From assembly GCF_001049495.1 (NCBI RefSeq), contig NZ_CDWI01000007.1, positions 124,001 to 188,000 on the forward strand: DNA of 64,000 nucleotides, in the 5' to 3' direction. Source of the stretch: Microbacterium sp. 3J1 (GTDB lineage Bacteria > Actinomycetota > Actinomycetes > Actinomycetales > Microbacteriaceae). The position numbers and the translations under genes are program-made. Below the pieces are notes generated by a model. That model searched no databases and was not told the origin of the DNA. It saw only the letters and a program-made list of their open reading frames with translations. This document shows, piece by piece, positions 18,630 through 27,147 of this stretch (position 1 is its first letter; every line of letters begins with the position of its first letter).

Positions 18630-20072
18630 ATGGGAGAGAACGACGATCGCGCACGCCGACGGCTCTCCAGGACACCTCCTCGATGGGCGATCGTGGCGGT
18701 CCTCGCCTTCGCGGGGCTCTGCTCGTCGTTCATGTTCACCCTCGTCGTGCCGCTGCAGGCCGAGCTCCCGCGACTGCTGAACGCGTCGCGCGAGGACACC
18801 ACGTGGGTCGTCACGATCACCCTGCTCGTGGCTGCCGTCGCGACGCCGATATCCGGCCGCCTCGGCGACATGTACGGCAAGCGCCGCGTCGTCATCGTGC
18901 TGCTCGGACTCCTGATCGTCGGCTCCCTCATCGCGGCACTCTCCGGCTCGATCGTCGGGGTGATCATCGGACGCGCGCTGCAGGGCGCCGTCACCGGTGT
19001 GGTGCCGTTGGGAATCGCGATCATGCGCGACGTGCTGCCCCCCGAGCGTCTCGGCACGGCCGTCGCCCTCATGAGCGCGACCATGGGAGTCGGCGGGGCG
19101 ATCGGGATGCCGGTCGCGGCACTCCTCGCCGAGAACGCCGACTGGCACTGGCTGTTCTGGCTGGCCGCCGGGCTCGGCCTCATCGGCCTCGCGCTCGTGC
19201 TCGTCGTGGTTCCCGAAGACGTCCTCCGCTTCCCCGGCCGCCTCGACGTCCTCGGCGCCATCGGCCTGGCGATCGGTCTCACCGGCATCCTGTTGTTCGT
19301 CTCCCGCGGTGCGGAGTGGGGCTGGACCGCTCCGCTCACCCTGACCTGCATCATCGGCGGAGTCGGCGTGCTGCTCGCCTGGGGGTGGTACCAGCTGCGC
19401 ACGGCTGATCCGCTGCTCGACCTGCGCGTCGCCGCCCGCCCGGCCGTGCTGTTCACGAACATCGCGGCCATCGGCATGGGCTTCGCACTCTTCGCCTCGA
19501 ACGTGACCTTCCCGCAGCTGCTGGAGATGCCCGTGGCGGCGGGCTCGGGATTCGGGCTCGACATGGTCTCGGCGGCCCTCGTGATCATGCCCGCGGGTCT
19601 CGTGATGATGGTCATCTCGCCCCTGTCCGGCTGGCTCGAGCGCACCGTCGGCCCTCGGCCTCTCTTCACGGTCGGCGCCGGCGCCATCGTGCTCGCCTAC
19701 GTGTTCGTGCTGCTGTGGTCGAGCGAGGTCTGGCACATCTTCGTCGGCAACCTGCTCATCGGCGTCGGCATCGGATTCACGTTCGCGGCAATGCCCATGA
19801 TCATCATGCGGTCGGTGCCGACGAACGAGACGGGGGCGTCGAACGGACTGAACGCCCTCTTCCGCTCGGTCGGCACCTCCAGCGCATCGGCGGTGATGGG
19901 CGGCGTCCTCGCGGCGATGAGCGTCGACGTCGGAGGGGTGTCGGTGCCCACGCGCGCGGCGTTCGACCTGTGCTTCTGGCTGGCGATCGCCGCCGGCATC
20001 GTCGCTCTCGTGCTGTCGCTGTTCATCCCGCGCCAACGGACGGCGGAACAGCATCCCTCGCTGCCGAGCTGA
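18630..20072 (+). CDS. MFS drug transporter, DHA2 (EmrB/QacA-like) type
   Basis: 480 residues with about fourteen membrane segments, the length and layout of DHA2 proton-drug antiporters. Motif A-like GRLGDMYGKRRVV follows TM2, and motif C-like MGVGGAIGMPVAALLAEN is in TM5. Substrate unknown. ATG 18630 follows TAGCCT by six bases. The stop lies at the left edge of a tandem repeat shared with the convergent gene. Confidence 0.88.
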   Translation: MGENDDRARRRLSRTPPRWAIVAVLAFAGLCSSFMFTLVVPLQAELPRLLNASREDTTWVVTITLLVAAVATPISGRLGDMYGKRRVVIVLLGLLIVGSLIAALSGSIVGVIIGRALQGAVTGVVPLGIAIMRDVLPPERLGTAVALMSATMGVGGAIGMPVAALLAENADWHWLFWLAAGLGLIGLALVLVVVPEDVLRFPGRLDVLGAIGLAIGLTGILLFVSRGAEWGWTAPLTLTCIIGGVGVLLAWGWYQLRTADPLLDLRVAARPAVLFTNIAAIGMGFALFASNVTFPQLLEMPVAAGSGFGLDMVSAALVIMPAGLVMMVISPLSGWLERTVGPRPLFTVGAGAIVLAYVFVLLWSSEVWHIFVGNLLIGVGIGFTFAAMPMIIMRSVPTNETGASNGLNALFRSVGTSSASAVMGGVLAAMSVDVGGVSVPTRAAFDLCFWLAIAAGIVALVLSLFIPRQRTAEQHPSLPS

Positions 20073-20074
20073 AC

Positions 20075-20107
20075 GGTCAGGCGCGAGCGGTCAGGCGCGA
20101 GCGTCAG
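20075..20107. repeat. 14-bp tandem repeat at a stop codon between convergent genes
   Basis: GGTCAGGCGCGAGC occurs twice head to tail, followed by a partial GTCAG that contains the stop codon (20104-20106) of the minus-strand gene. The repeats look like duplications of that gene's 3' end. Confidence 0.75.
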
Positions 20108-20514
20108 AACACCCGCGGATCGGGATCCGTCGGGCGCGGCGGGCGCGGCGGGCGCAATCGATCGGGGAGGGGCCAGCCGAGCACGAACGGCGTCGACGGC
20201 GGGCGGGTGACGTCGCCGAAGTCATCGATCTTCACCAGGATTCGCCCCGTCGTGCCGTCGTCATCGGGTGTGACCTCGACGATGCGCACGCGCAGCGGCT
20301 GGTCGCCCTCGCCCTCGCCCTCGAGCATCCAGGGATCCGCGAGCCAGGCGATCCCCCGCTCTTCGAGCGCGGCCTCCGCCTCGAGCCACCCGGTCGGGCC
20401 GGATGCCGGGCGACCGAGCACATCGACGGCGACCCAGTCGCCGCCCTCGGGGTGGATCCAGCCGAGCAGCTCGCCGTCGTCGCGGCGATGAGGGGTCCAG
20501 TCGGGAAGCGGCAT
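20104..20514 (-). CDS. hypothetical protein
   Basis: 136 residues, soluble, acidic N-terminal part and a proline/arginine-rich tail (PDRLRPPRPPRPTDPDP). The N-terminus (LPDWTPHRRDDGELLGWI) and the WVAVDVLGRP segment suggest a small beta-rich fold. No family recognised. The coding strand has TAGCAT, six bases, then ATG, supporting this start and real expression. It converges on the MFS gene. Confidence 0.65.
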   Translation of the reverse strand: MPLPDWTPHRRDDGELLGWIHPEGGDWVAVDVLGRPASGPTGWLEAEAALEERGIAWLADPWMLEGEGEGDQPLRVRIVEVTPDDDGTTGRILVKIDDFGDVTRPPSTPFVLGWPLPDRLRPPRPPRPTDPDPRVF

Positions 20515-20566
20515 CCCCCGATGCTAGCGAGCACGCGGGCCGACTGCCGGCCGAATACGCGGGAGC

Positions 20567-21490
20567 TCAGTGCGTGTACTCCATGAGCTCGACGCCCAGC
20601 ACGCGGAAGACGTCGTGGGCGCGCAGTCGGTGCGTGATGGAGAGGTCGTCGAAGCAGACGATCAGCGAGTAGGCGACGCCCGCGCGGGGGCCTGCGAGCA
20701 CTCCCGCCTCGGCACGCACACCGCGATCGCGGCCCGTCTTGTTCACGAAGAGCAGACCGTGCGCATCGTGGTCGTGCGAGAACGGGTCGAGGCCGGTGGC
20801 CGCGGCCACGAGGCTGAGGTCCTGGTTGAGACTCAGCCACTCTGACACCTGAGCGCTGACCGGAGGGCTGACGACCTGCGAATTCACGAGGGCGGAGAAC
20901 AGCCCGGCGAACTCGCGAGCGGAGCCGACGGCGACCTGCGGGGCGTCATCGGGGCCGCGCTCGTCGCGGAACCGGTCGAGCAGAGCGGTGCGGCGCAGAC
21001 CGAGACTCTCGATGCGCTCGCGCACCCGATCGTGCCCGACCTTCTGCAGCAGCGCGTTCACGGCGATCGGGTCGCCCGCGGTCGCCGCGAGCACGGCGAG
21101 GTCCTCGAGCGGCAGGGCCGGAGCATGCAGATGCCGCCAGACCCCCGACGTCGACACCGGATCGATCGAGGCGCGGTCGACGATCTCGAGCGGGTCGAGG
21201 GTGCCGTCATCGAAGCCCTTCGCGACCTCGATGAGCAGGGGGACCACCCCGAGACCCGCGACGGGCATGGTCACATGATCGTCGCCCGCGAGGACGTGCA
21301 CGTGGTTGTCGAGGTCGACGACGTGCACCGAGACCTGCGCCCCCGCATCCGCCAGCTGCTCGAGTGCGCGCAGCGTCGAGGTGAAGGACCGGCGCCCTGC
21401 TGCAGCGCGCCGCGGAACACGGCGGCTGGTCCGCTGAGAGCGGCGCAGCGAGGCCAGGGACGGCCCGTCGACAGGCTCGGGAGCACCCAC
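20567..21490 (-). CDS. beta-lactamase-like protein with degraded active site
   Basis: 307 residues alignable by eye to class A beta-lactamase/serine hydrolases, but the catalytic set is broken. Where SxxK should be, MPVAGLGV puts Gly79 and Val82 in place of the nucleophilic Ser and Lys. The SDN loop reads GDP (139-141). Only the KTG triad (251-253) survives. There is no signal peptide, so it may be a cytoplasmic or regulatory pseudoenzyme. The GTG start at 21490 has AAGGA upstream and is immediately followed by a REP-like repeat that encodes residues 3-10. Confidence 0.7.
   Translation of the reverse strand: MGAPEPVDGPSLASLRRSQRTSRRVPRRAAAGRRSFTSTLRALEQLADAGAQVSVHVVDLDNHVHVLAGDDHVTMPVAGLGVVPLLIEVAKGFDDGTLDPLEIVDRASIDPVSTSGVWRHLHAPALPLEDLAVLAATAGDPIAVNALLQKVGHDRVRERIESLGLRRTALLDRFRDERGPDDAPQVAVGSAREFAGLFSALVNSQVVSPPVSAQVSEWLSLNQDLSLVAAATGLDPFSHDHDAHGLLFVNKTGRDRGVRAEAGVLAGPRAGVAYSLIVCFDDLSITHRLRAHDVFRVLGVELMEYTH
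21462..21483. repeat. REP-like palindromic repeat, copy 1
   Basis: Contains GTCGACAGGCTCGGG, a variant of the core CTTCGACAGGCTCAGGG also found at 21906 and 46601. It lies inside the first codons of the beta-lactamase-like gene, where it reads PEPVDG. Confidence 0.7.
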
Positions 21491-21526
21491 GCGTGATCCT
21501 TAACAGGGGGGTTGGATTGGCGGGAT

Positions 21527-21550
21527 GCTGCGGGGTTCCTCCCCCGCAGC
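21527..21550. terminator. strong stem-loop between M13 peptidase and beta-lactamase-like genes
   Basis: GCTGCGGGG pairs with CCCCGCAGC around a six-base loop. It lies downstream of the peptidase and upstream of the next minus-strand gene, so it could stop read-through. No T-run follows, so a regulatory hairpin is an alternative. Confidence 0.5.
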
Positions 21551-21670
21551 ACGGATATCGTAACCCCGCCGAGTGAGGATGCCCTACCCACTCCGGCAAT
21601 CGGTCATCAGATCGTCACGCGGCGGTAAGCAGGGCACCCCGGCAGGGCGCAGGACATCACCGACCGGGTG

Positions 21671-23656
21671 TCACCAGATCGTCACCCGCGAGTCCTGCGG
21701 CAGCCACAGGGCGTCGGATTCGGTCACGGCGAAGGCCTCGTAGAACGCGTCGATGTTGCGGACGATCTGGTTGCATCGGAACTCGTTCGGCGAGTGCGGG
21801 TCGATGGTCAGCAGCCGCAGAGTCTCGGCCTCACGGCTCTTCTGCTGCCACACCTGCGCCCACGACAGCAGCAGGCGCTGCACACCCGTGTAGCCGTCGA
21901 TCACGGGCCCTTCGACAGGCTCAGGGCCTGAGGCGTTCGAGCGAAGCGACAGCTCGTACGCCTTCAGCGCGATGCCGAGGCCGCCGAGGTCGCCGATGTT
22001 CTCGCCGATCGTGAGGGCGCCGTTCACGTGGTGCTCGGCGTCGAGCCCTTCGGGCACCAGCTCGTCGTACTGGGCGATCAGGGCCTTCGTGCGCTCCTCG
22101 AACGCCGAGCGATCGGCATCCGTCCACCAGTCCTCGAGCTTGCCGTCGCCGTCGTAGCGGCTGCCCTGGTCGTCGAAGCCGTGCCCGATCTCGTGCCCGA
22201 TGACCGCCCCGATGCCGCCGTAGTTCGCCGCTGCATCGCGAGACGCGTCGAAGAACGGGTACTGCAGGATCGCCGCCGGGAAGACGATCTCGTTCATCGA
22301 CGGGTTGTAGTACGCGTTCACCATCTGCGGCGGCATGTGCCATTCGTCGCGGTCGATGGGTGCGCCGACCTTGGCGACGTTGCGGTCGTGCTCGAAGATC
22401 GCGGCGCGGCGCACGTTGCCGAACAGGTCGGAACGGTCGATCGCGAGCGATGAGTAGTCACGCCAGACCGCGGGGTGACCGATCTTCGGGGTGAAGGAGT
22501 CGAGCTTCGCGAGCGCCCGCTCGCGGGTCTCCGCCGTCATCCACTCGAGGTCGGTGATGCTCTGCCGGTAGGCCTCGATGAGGTTCGCGACGAGCTCGTC
22601 CATCGCCGCCTTCGCCGTCGGCGGGTAGTGGCGCTCGACGTACACCTTGCCGATCGCCTCGCTCAGCGCGCTCTCGGTGACCGAGACACCGCGCTTCCAC
22701 CGCTCGCGGATCGTGGGCACCCCGGTGAGCTCGGTGCCGTAGAACGAGAAGTTCTCCTGCACGAAGTCGTCGGTCAGATAGGGCGCTGCGGCATGGACGA
22801 CCTGCGCGCGCAGCCAGGCCTTCCAGTCGTCCAGCCGCTCGGCGACGAGAAGGCCGCCGAGCCCCTCGAGGAAGCTGGGCTGCGACACGACGACCTCGGC
22901 GAACGCCTCCGGATGCTCCGGGGCGACCGCGTCGCGCCACGGAGTGAGGTCGACGCCGGCGAGCTCCTGGATCTCGTCCCAGGTCTTGAGGTTGTAGGTG
23001 GCGACAGCGTCGCGGCTGCGCACGTTGTCCCAGTGGTGTCCCGCCAGCTCCGTCTCGAGCGCGATCGCCCTGTCGGCGGTCGCCCCGGCGTCCTCGATGT
23101 GGGCGAGGGTCAGCAGCCGCTCGAGGTGCGACCGGTACGCAGCCCGCGTCTCGGCGAACGTGTCGAGCCGGAAGTAGCTCTCGTCCGGCAGCGAGAGCCC
23201 GGACTGCACGACGACCGGCAGATAGCGCTCGGGGTTGCCCGGGTCGCCGTCGACGTAGAAGCCGATCAGGTGGGCGCGGCCGTCGCGGTCGTAGGCGCCC
23301 GCGATGCGGAGGAGCTCGGGGATGTCGTCGATCGCGTCGATCTCCGACAGCGTCGAGACGAGCGGGGTGGCGCCGGCCGCGGCGATGCGCTCGGTGTCCA
23401 TGAAGCTCGCGAAGAGGTCGCCGATCTTGCGGGCGAGGGTGCCGTCCTCGGCATCCTGCGACTCCTCGATGATGGCGCGGACGTCCTTCTCGGCCTGCTC
23501 GGCGAGCAGGTGGAAGGAGCCCCACCGGGCCTTGTCTCCGGGAATCTCGGTGCGCTCGAGCCAGGCGCCGTTGACATGGCGGTACAGGTCGTCCTGCGGG
23601 CGGATGTCGGAACTGAACTCGGAGGTCTCGAGGCCGGAGGGGAGCACGTCGGTCAT
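21671..23656 (-). CDS. pepO: M13 family zinc metallopeptidase (neprilysin/PepO-like)
   Basis: 661-residue endopeptidase of oligopeptides. The zinc motif HEIGH is in GAVIGHEIGHGFDDQGSRY (about residue 487), the third ligand in TIGENIGDLGG (about 551), and the upstream substrate-binding NAYYNPSMNEIVFPA is intact. There is no signal peptide, so it is probably cytoplasmic like PepO. Oddity: a REP-like repeat inside the gene adds SGPEPVEGP near residue 576, on a surface-like stretch between helices. A 15-bp copy of its 3' end recurs 64 bp downstream. Confidence 0.93.
   Translation of the reverse strand: MTDVLPSGLETSEFSSDIRPQDDLYRHVNGAWLERTEIPGDKARWGSFHLLAEQAEKDVRAIIEESQDAEDGTLARKIGDLFASFMDTERIAAAGATPLVSTLSEIDAIDDIPELLRIAGAYDRDGRAHLIGFYVDGDPGNPERYLPVVVQSGLSLPDESYFRLDTFAETRAAYRSHLERLLTLAHIEDAGATADRAIALETELAGHHWDNVRSRDAVATYNLKTWDEIQELAGVDLTPWRDAVAPEHPEAFAEVVVSQPSFLEGLGGLLVAERLDDWKAWLRAQVVHAAAPYLTDDFVQENFSFYGTELTGVPTIRERWKRGVSVTESALSEAIGKVYVERHYPPTAKAAMDELVANLIEAYRQSITDLEWMTAETRERALAKLDSFTPKIGHPAVWRDYSSLAIDRSDLFGNVRRAAIFEHDRNVAKVGAPIDRDEWHMPPQMVNAYYNPSMNEIVFPAAILQYPFFDASRDAAANYGGIGAVIGHEIGHGFDDQGSRYDGDGKLEDWWTDADRSAFEERTKALIAQYDELVPEGLDAEHHVNGALTIGENIGDLGGLGIALKAYELSLRSNASGPEPVEGPVIDGYTGVQRLLLSWAQVWQQKSREAETLRLLTIDPHSPNEFRCNQIVRNIDAFYEAFAVTESDALWLPQDSRVTIW
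21906..21932. repeat. REP-like palindromic repeat, copy 2, in frame inside pepO
   Basis: Core CTTCGACAGGCTCAGGG with flanking GGCC/GGCC. On the coding strand it reads GPEPVEGP, inserted into the peptidase without breaking the frame. Confidence 0.8.
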
Positions 23657-23694
23657 GCGAACAGCCTATGACCCGCCGGGGACAACCCGGATGA

Positions 23695-25071
23695 TCACCA
23701 GCCGGTGTGCAGCAGCGACTGCACCAGGATCGCGAATCCGATCTGTCCGATCAGCAGCCCTCGACGCACCCTCGGTCCGAAGAGGGCGAGACCGAGCGTG
23801 GCCCACGGAACGAACGGCAGCCAGATGCGTTCGACCTCCGCCCTGCTCATGTTCGAGAGGTCGGCGAGCATCACCATCAGCCATCCGGCGGCGCACAGGA
23901 TCACCACGATCACGCGCGGGTCAGGGCGGATGCTTCGCCGTGCGGCCCCGTCTTCCGGCGCGCGTCCCCTGATCGATCCGACCGCCCACGCGCCCACGGC
24001 GACGAGAGACGCGCCGATCGCAGGACCGGCGCTCACCGCGAACGCCGCCAGGTTGCCCCACAGCCAGTAGCCCGGCGGTCTGCGAGAGGCGACGCCGTCC
24101 CAGTACCGCTGCTGCAGCACCGGGAAGGCCTCCCACCAGGCGAATCCGTTCAGCGCGAACAGGAGGACGACCGCGAGAGCCGCGGCAGCCGCGATGACGA
24201 GTGGTACCCATGACCGCCCGGCGATGAGCACCGCCACGGCGAGGACGCCGAGCAGCGGCAGCCCGTACGACATCATGACGCAGTACCCGAGCAGAAGGCC
24301 GGCGACGACCGACCAGATGACGCGGCTCGCGCCCCTCGTCGCCGTCGCGAGCGCCAGCGTGCACACGCCCCAGGCCGCCACCGCCATGAACATGCCGTCG
24401 CCCGACACGGCGACCCAGATCGCCGACGGGGTGAACACGAGGAAGGGCGCTGCCCGACGGGCGAGGTCTCCGGCCCCGAGCGCCCGCATCGTGATCAGCA
24501 CCGCCATCACGGTGGTCGCCCCCAGCAGCAGCACCACCGCCCCCGCGGCGAGTGCGCTCCCCAGCCCCACCCGCACGAGCAGGACGAAGAAGAGCAGGGC
24601 GCCTGGCGGATGCCCCGCGATGTGCACCGGCCAGTTGTCCTCGTGCGCGTAGGGGATGCGCTCGACGTACTCACGGAGGGTCGCGCCGACGTCGTCGATC
24701 TCGCGCGCCGTGTTCAGATACTCGTACCGATGGTCGAGGATCGTGCCGATGCCGTCGAGCCCGTCGACCGTCGCGAGCGCGAACAGCCAGAGCGCGGAGG
24801 CGCCGAACGAGATCAGCAGCAGGCGCCCCCAACGCAGCGACTCGGCCAATCGGGGCCCCCAGATCACGCCGGCCGCACCCAGCAGCACCGCCAACGGGGT
24901 CCCGGGCCCCAGGCGCGGCATCCATTCGGCGTGCAGGGGCGGGAACGACTTGACCCTGACGTTCCATCCGGTCATCGCGGGTATCGCGATGGCGGCGGCG
25001 ATCAGGATCACGGCTCCCGCCGCACCCCAGACCGCCGCCCTCGCCCGGGGGCGCGTCCCGCCTGCGCTCAT
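23695..25071 (-). CDS. polytopic membrane protein, putative GT-C-type glycosyltransferase
   Basis: 458 residues with roughly eleven hydrophobic segments. After TM2-3 comes a long outward-facing loop with YEYLNTAREIDDVG and WPVHIAGHPPGALLFF, a layout seen in polyprenyl-phosphate-sugar-using GT-C enzymes of actinobacteria. Its GT-C assignment is inference. The ATG overlaps the epimerase stop (ATGA), so it is third in an operon with MTA phosphorylase and epimerase. It would be the natural candidate to transfer the finished sugar to an envelope glycan. Confidence 0.65.
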   Translation of the reverse strand: MSAGGTRPRARAAVWGAAGAVILIAAAIAIPAMTGWNVRVKSFPPLHAEWMPRLGPGTPLAVLLGAAGVIWGPRLAESLRWGRLLLISFGASALWLFALATVDGLDGIGTILDHRYEYLNTAREIDDVGATLREYVERIPYAHEDNWPVHIAGHPPGALLFFVLLVRVGLGSALAAGAVVLLLGATTVMAVLITMRALGAGDLARRAAPFLVFTPSAIWVAVSGDGMFMAVAAWGVCTLALATATRGASRVIWSVVAGLLLGYCVMMSYGLPLLGVLAVAVLIAGRSWVPLVIAAAAALAVVLLFALNGFAWWEAFPVLQQRYWDGVASRRPPGYWLWGNLAAFAVSAGPAIGASLVAVGAWAVGSIRGRAPEDGAARRSIRPDPRVIVVILCAAGWLMVMLADLSNMSRAEVERIWLPFVPWATLGLALFGPRVRRGLLIGQIGFAILVQSLLHTGW

Positions 25072-26132
25072 CCCCCGGCCACCCGCTCGCGCAGCGGCTC
25101 TCGGGCGAACTCGCTCACGCCGTCGTCGAAGCCCACGGCGGGATGCCATCCGAGCTCCCGCGTGATCCGATCCGCGGACGCGGTGATGTGTCGGACGTCG
25201 CCCAGGCGGAACTCCCCTGTGCGAACGGGCGTCGGCCCTCCGAAAGCGCGCGCGAGCGCATCCGCGAACTCGCCTATGGTGTGCGGCACACCCGTCGCGA
25301 CGTTGAATGCCCGGGCGGCGCCGCCCTCGACGTGCTGCGTCCACCGGAGCGCCGAGATGTTCGCACGAGCGACATCGCGGACATGGATGAAGTCGCGCTT
25401 CTGATTCCCGTCCTCGAAGACGCGAGGCGCCTCGCCCCTCTCCAGCGCCGATCGGAACAGCGATGCGACCCCCGCGTACGGCGTGCCCTGCGGCATCCCC
25501 GGGCCGTAGACGTTGTGATACCGCAACAGGGCGGCCGCTCCTCCGCCCTGCGACCAGGTGCGGGCCAGCAGCTCCTGCTCGAGCTTCGTCGCCGCGTACA
25601 CGTTGCGGGGATCGCAGGGCTGATCCTCCCCGATCGCGACCGGCTCGAGCACCTCGCCCGTCCGTTCCGAGAGAGGCTCGAAGCGTCCGGCCTCGAGATC
25701 GGCTCGACGGCGCGGTGGAGGCTGCATCCGCCGATCTCCGTCGAGGTAGAGCCCCTCGCCGTAGACGACCATCGACGAGGCGAGCACGAGCCGTTCGACG
25801 CCGACCGCAGCCATCGCGGCGAGCAGCCCCGCTGTGCCGAGGGAGTTGGTGGAGACGTAGTCGGGCGCATCACGGATGCCGACCCCCAGCCCGACTTTGG
25901 CTGCCTGATGGCATACGGCATCGACGCCGCGCAGCGCGTCGCGCACGGCATCCTCGTCGCGCACGTCGGCCAGCACGAACTCGACGTCCGTGCGCGAGGG
26001 GCGCCCGGGCCCGTGGACGTCGGGACGCAGCGAATCGAGCACGCGCACCTGCCAGCCCTCGGCGAGCGCCTCGTCGACGATCGCCGAGCCGATGAAACCG
26101 GCGCCGCCGGTGATCAGCAGCCGCCCCATCAT
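25068..26132 (-). CDS. NAD-dependent sugar epimerase/dehydratase (GalE-like, extended SDR)
   Basis: 354 residues. Rossmann motif GGAGFIG at 9-15, active-site SSMVVYGEG and YxxxK as YAATK near 177, and the substrate region LRYHNVYGPGMPQGTPYAG. It is closest to GalE/RmlB-type nucleotide-sugar epimerases; the exact sugar is not readable. The start overlaps the MTA phosphorylase stop as ATGA. In this context it could epimerise a methylthio-ribose derivative, as a GalE3-like gene is found beside MTA phosphorylase in M. tuberculosis. Confidence 0.85.
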   Translation of the reverse strand: MMGRLLITGGAGFIGSAIVDEALAEGWQVRVLDSLRPDVHGPGRPSRTDVEFVLADVRDEDAVRDALRGVDAVCHQAAKVGLGVGIRDAPDYVSTNSLGTAGLLAAMAAVGVERLVLASSMVVYGEGLYLDGDRRMQPPPRRRADLEAGRFEPLSERTGEVLEPVAIGEDQPCDPRNVYAATKLEQELLARTWSQGGGAAALLRYHNVYGPGMPQGTPYAGVASLFRSALERGEAPRVFEDGNQKRDFIHVRDVARANISALRWTQHVEGGAARAFNVATGVPHTIGEFADALARAFGGPTPVRTGEFRLGDVRHITASADRITRELGWHPAVGFDDGVSEFAREPLRERVAGG

Positions 26133-26986
26133 GCCTGCGCGCTGATGATGAGGTCGACGGCCTCCGGAGCAAGCCGGGGCGTGGGTTCGTGGTCGGCGGG
26201 GATCGCGGCGATGATCGCCGCGACCGCTGCGCTCAGGCGTGGCTGCGCCCCGGCCATCACGGCGAACACGCGCTCGGCCGTGGCGGACGTGTCGGTGTCG
26301 GTGTCACCGTGCTCGGTGTCGGTGTCGGTCACGATCGCGATGTTCAGGTGGGCGAAGCCCAGCTCCGCGGCGAGCGCCGCCTCGGGCAGCTGGGTCATAT
26401 TGACCAGCTGCGCGCCCATCGCCCGGTGCCAGGCCGCCTCGGCGGCCGTCGCGAATCGCGGCCCTTGGATCACGACGCTCGTGCCGGCCGGATGAACCCG
26501 CTCTCCCGCGTCGTCGAGCACGGCGAACGCGATCTCCCGCAGACGCCGATCGTAGGGCTCGGCGAACGGAAGATGCTGCACTCCGGCACCCCCCGGCTCT
26601 CCGTCGAAGTAGGTGTCCGCGCGACCGTGAGTGCGGTCGATGAGCTGGTCCGTGAGCACGAAGTCACCGGGGCCCAGCCGGGCGTCCAGCCCGCCGACCG
26701 CGTTGGTCGAGACGAGCACACGCGCCCCCAGGGTCCGCAGTCCCCACAGCAGCGCCCGCGCGTTGACCCGGTGCGGCGGCATCCGATGCCCGGCTCCGTG
26801 TCGAGGAGCGAACGCCACCCGGCGCCCGGCGAGGTCGCCCACGGCGATCTCGGGAACCGTCCCCCAGGGCGATTCCCGCGGAGGATGCACGACGCGATCG
26901 CCGAGTTCGAGGCCTTCGAATCCTGATCCTCCGATCACCGCGATCTCGATCGCACCGTCAGTCGGCGTCTTCGCTGCTGCGCTCAT
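26129..26986 (-). CDS. 5'-methylthioadenosine phosphorylase family
   Basis: 285 residues of the PNP/MTAP family (MTA plus phosphate gives adenine and 5-methylthioribose-1-phosphate). Visible are the phosphate loop IGGSGFEGLE, VAFAPRHGAGHRMPPHRVNAR, the S-T-N-A-V-G-G segment and LVNMTQLPEAALAAELG. The purine-contact TDxD is kept, but it sits in an unusual TDTDTEHGDTDTDT stretch made by a 6-bp microsatellite (26289-26329). ATG 26986 has CAGTCT six bases upstream. First gene of the minus-strand operon, divergent from the cytochrome genes. Confidence 0.85.
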   Translation of the reverse strand: MSAAAKTPTDGAIEIAVIGGSGFEGLELGDRVVHPPRESPWGTVPEIAVGDLAGRRVAFAPRHGAGHRMPPHRVNARALLWGLRTLGARVLVSTNAVGGLDARLGPGDFVLTDQLIDRTHGRADTYFDGEPGGAGVQHLPFAEPYDRRLREIAFAVLDDAGERVHPAGTSVVIQGPRFATAAEAAWHRAMGAQLVNMTQLPEAALAAELGFAHLNIAIVTDTDTEHGDTDTDTSATAERVFAVMAGAQPRLSAAVAAIIAAIPADHEPTPRLAPEAVDLIISAQA

Positions 26987-27031
26987 CCCTCCAGACTGGC
27001 GAGGAGCGCCCACCCGACGGTGCACCTTTTC

Positions 27032-27085
27032 CTTACATCGCGGTGACAACTCCGATCCGGCCCGCAGGCGTCATCGCTCTGTAAG
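27032..27085. promoter_or_regulatory. long inverted repeat in the divergent MTAP/cytochrome promoter region
   Basis: CTTACATCGCGGTGAC (27032-27047) and the inverted CTTACAGAGCGATGAC (27070-27085) match at 13 of 16 positions across a 22-bp spacer. A related TCCTTACGAATCG occurs at about 30591-30603 between the GT2 and response-regulator genes. This suggests one regulator, perhaps the local OmpR-type protein, for both operons. Confidence 0.5.
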
Positions 27086-27129
27086 CGGATTCGCGCCATC
27101 GAGCAGGACGGCGTTCCCATACTGAGGAC

Positions 27130-27147
27130 ATGGGAGCGCGGGAATGA
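27130..27147 (+). CDS. five-codon leader ORF (MGARE) coupled to the cytochrome b gene
   Basis: ATG 27130 follows CATACT by six bases, so it would be the first codon of a leaderless message. The ORF ends in a TGA that overlaps the ATG of the cytochrome gene (ATGA), so ribosomes ending here could restart there. It may be a translational leader rather than a functional peptide. Confidence 0.4.
   Translation: MGARE

Noticed and set aside
16302..20054. A 1250-codon open frame on the minus strand
   Set aside because: Only the last 234 codons (the GNAT gene) look like protein; the rest is antisense to two transporters and is rich in Arg, Asp, His and Glu, as expected from GC-rich shadow frames.
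20567..21490. Active class A beta-lactamase
   Set aside because: The nucleophilic Ser, its partner Lys and the SDN triad are missing and there is no signal peptide.
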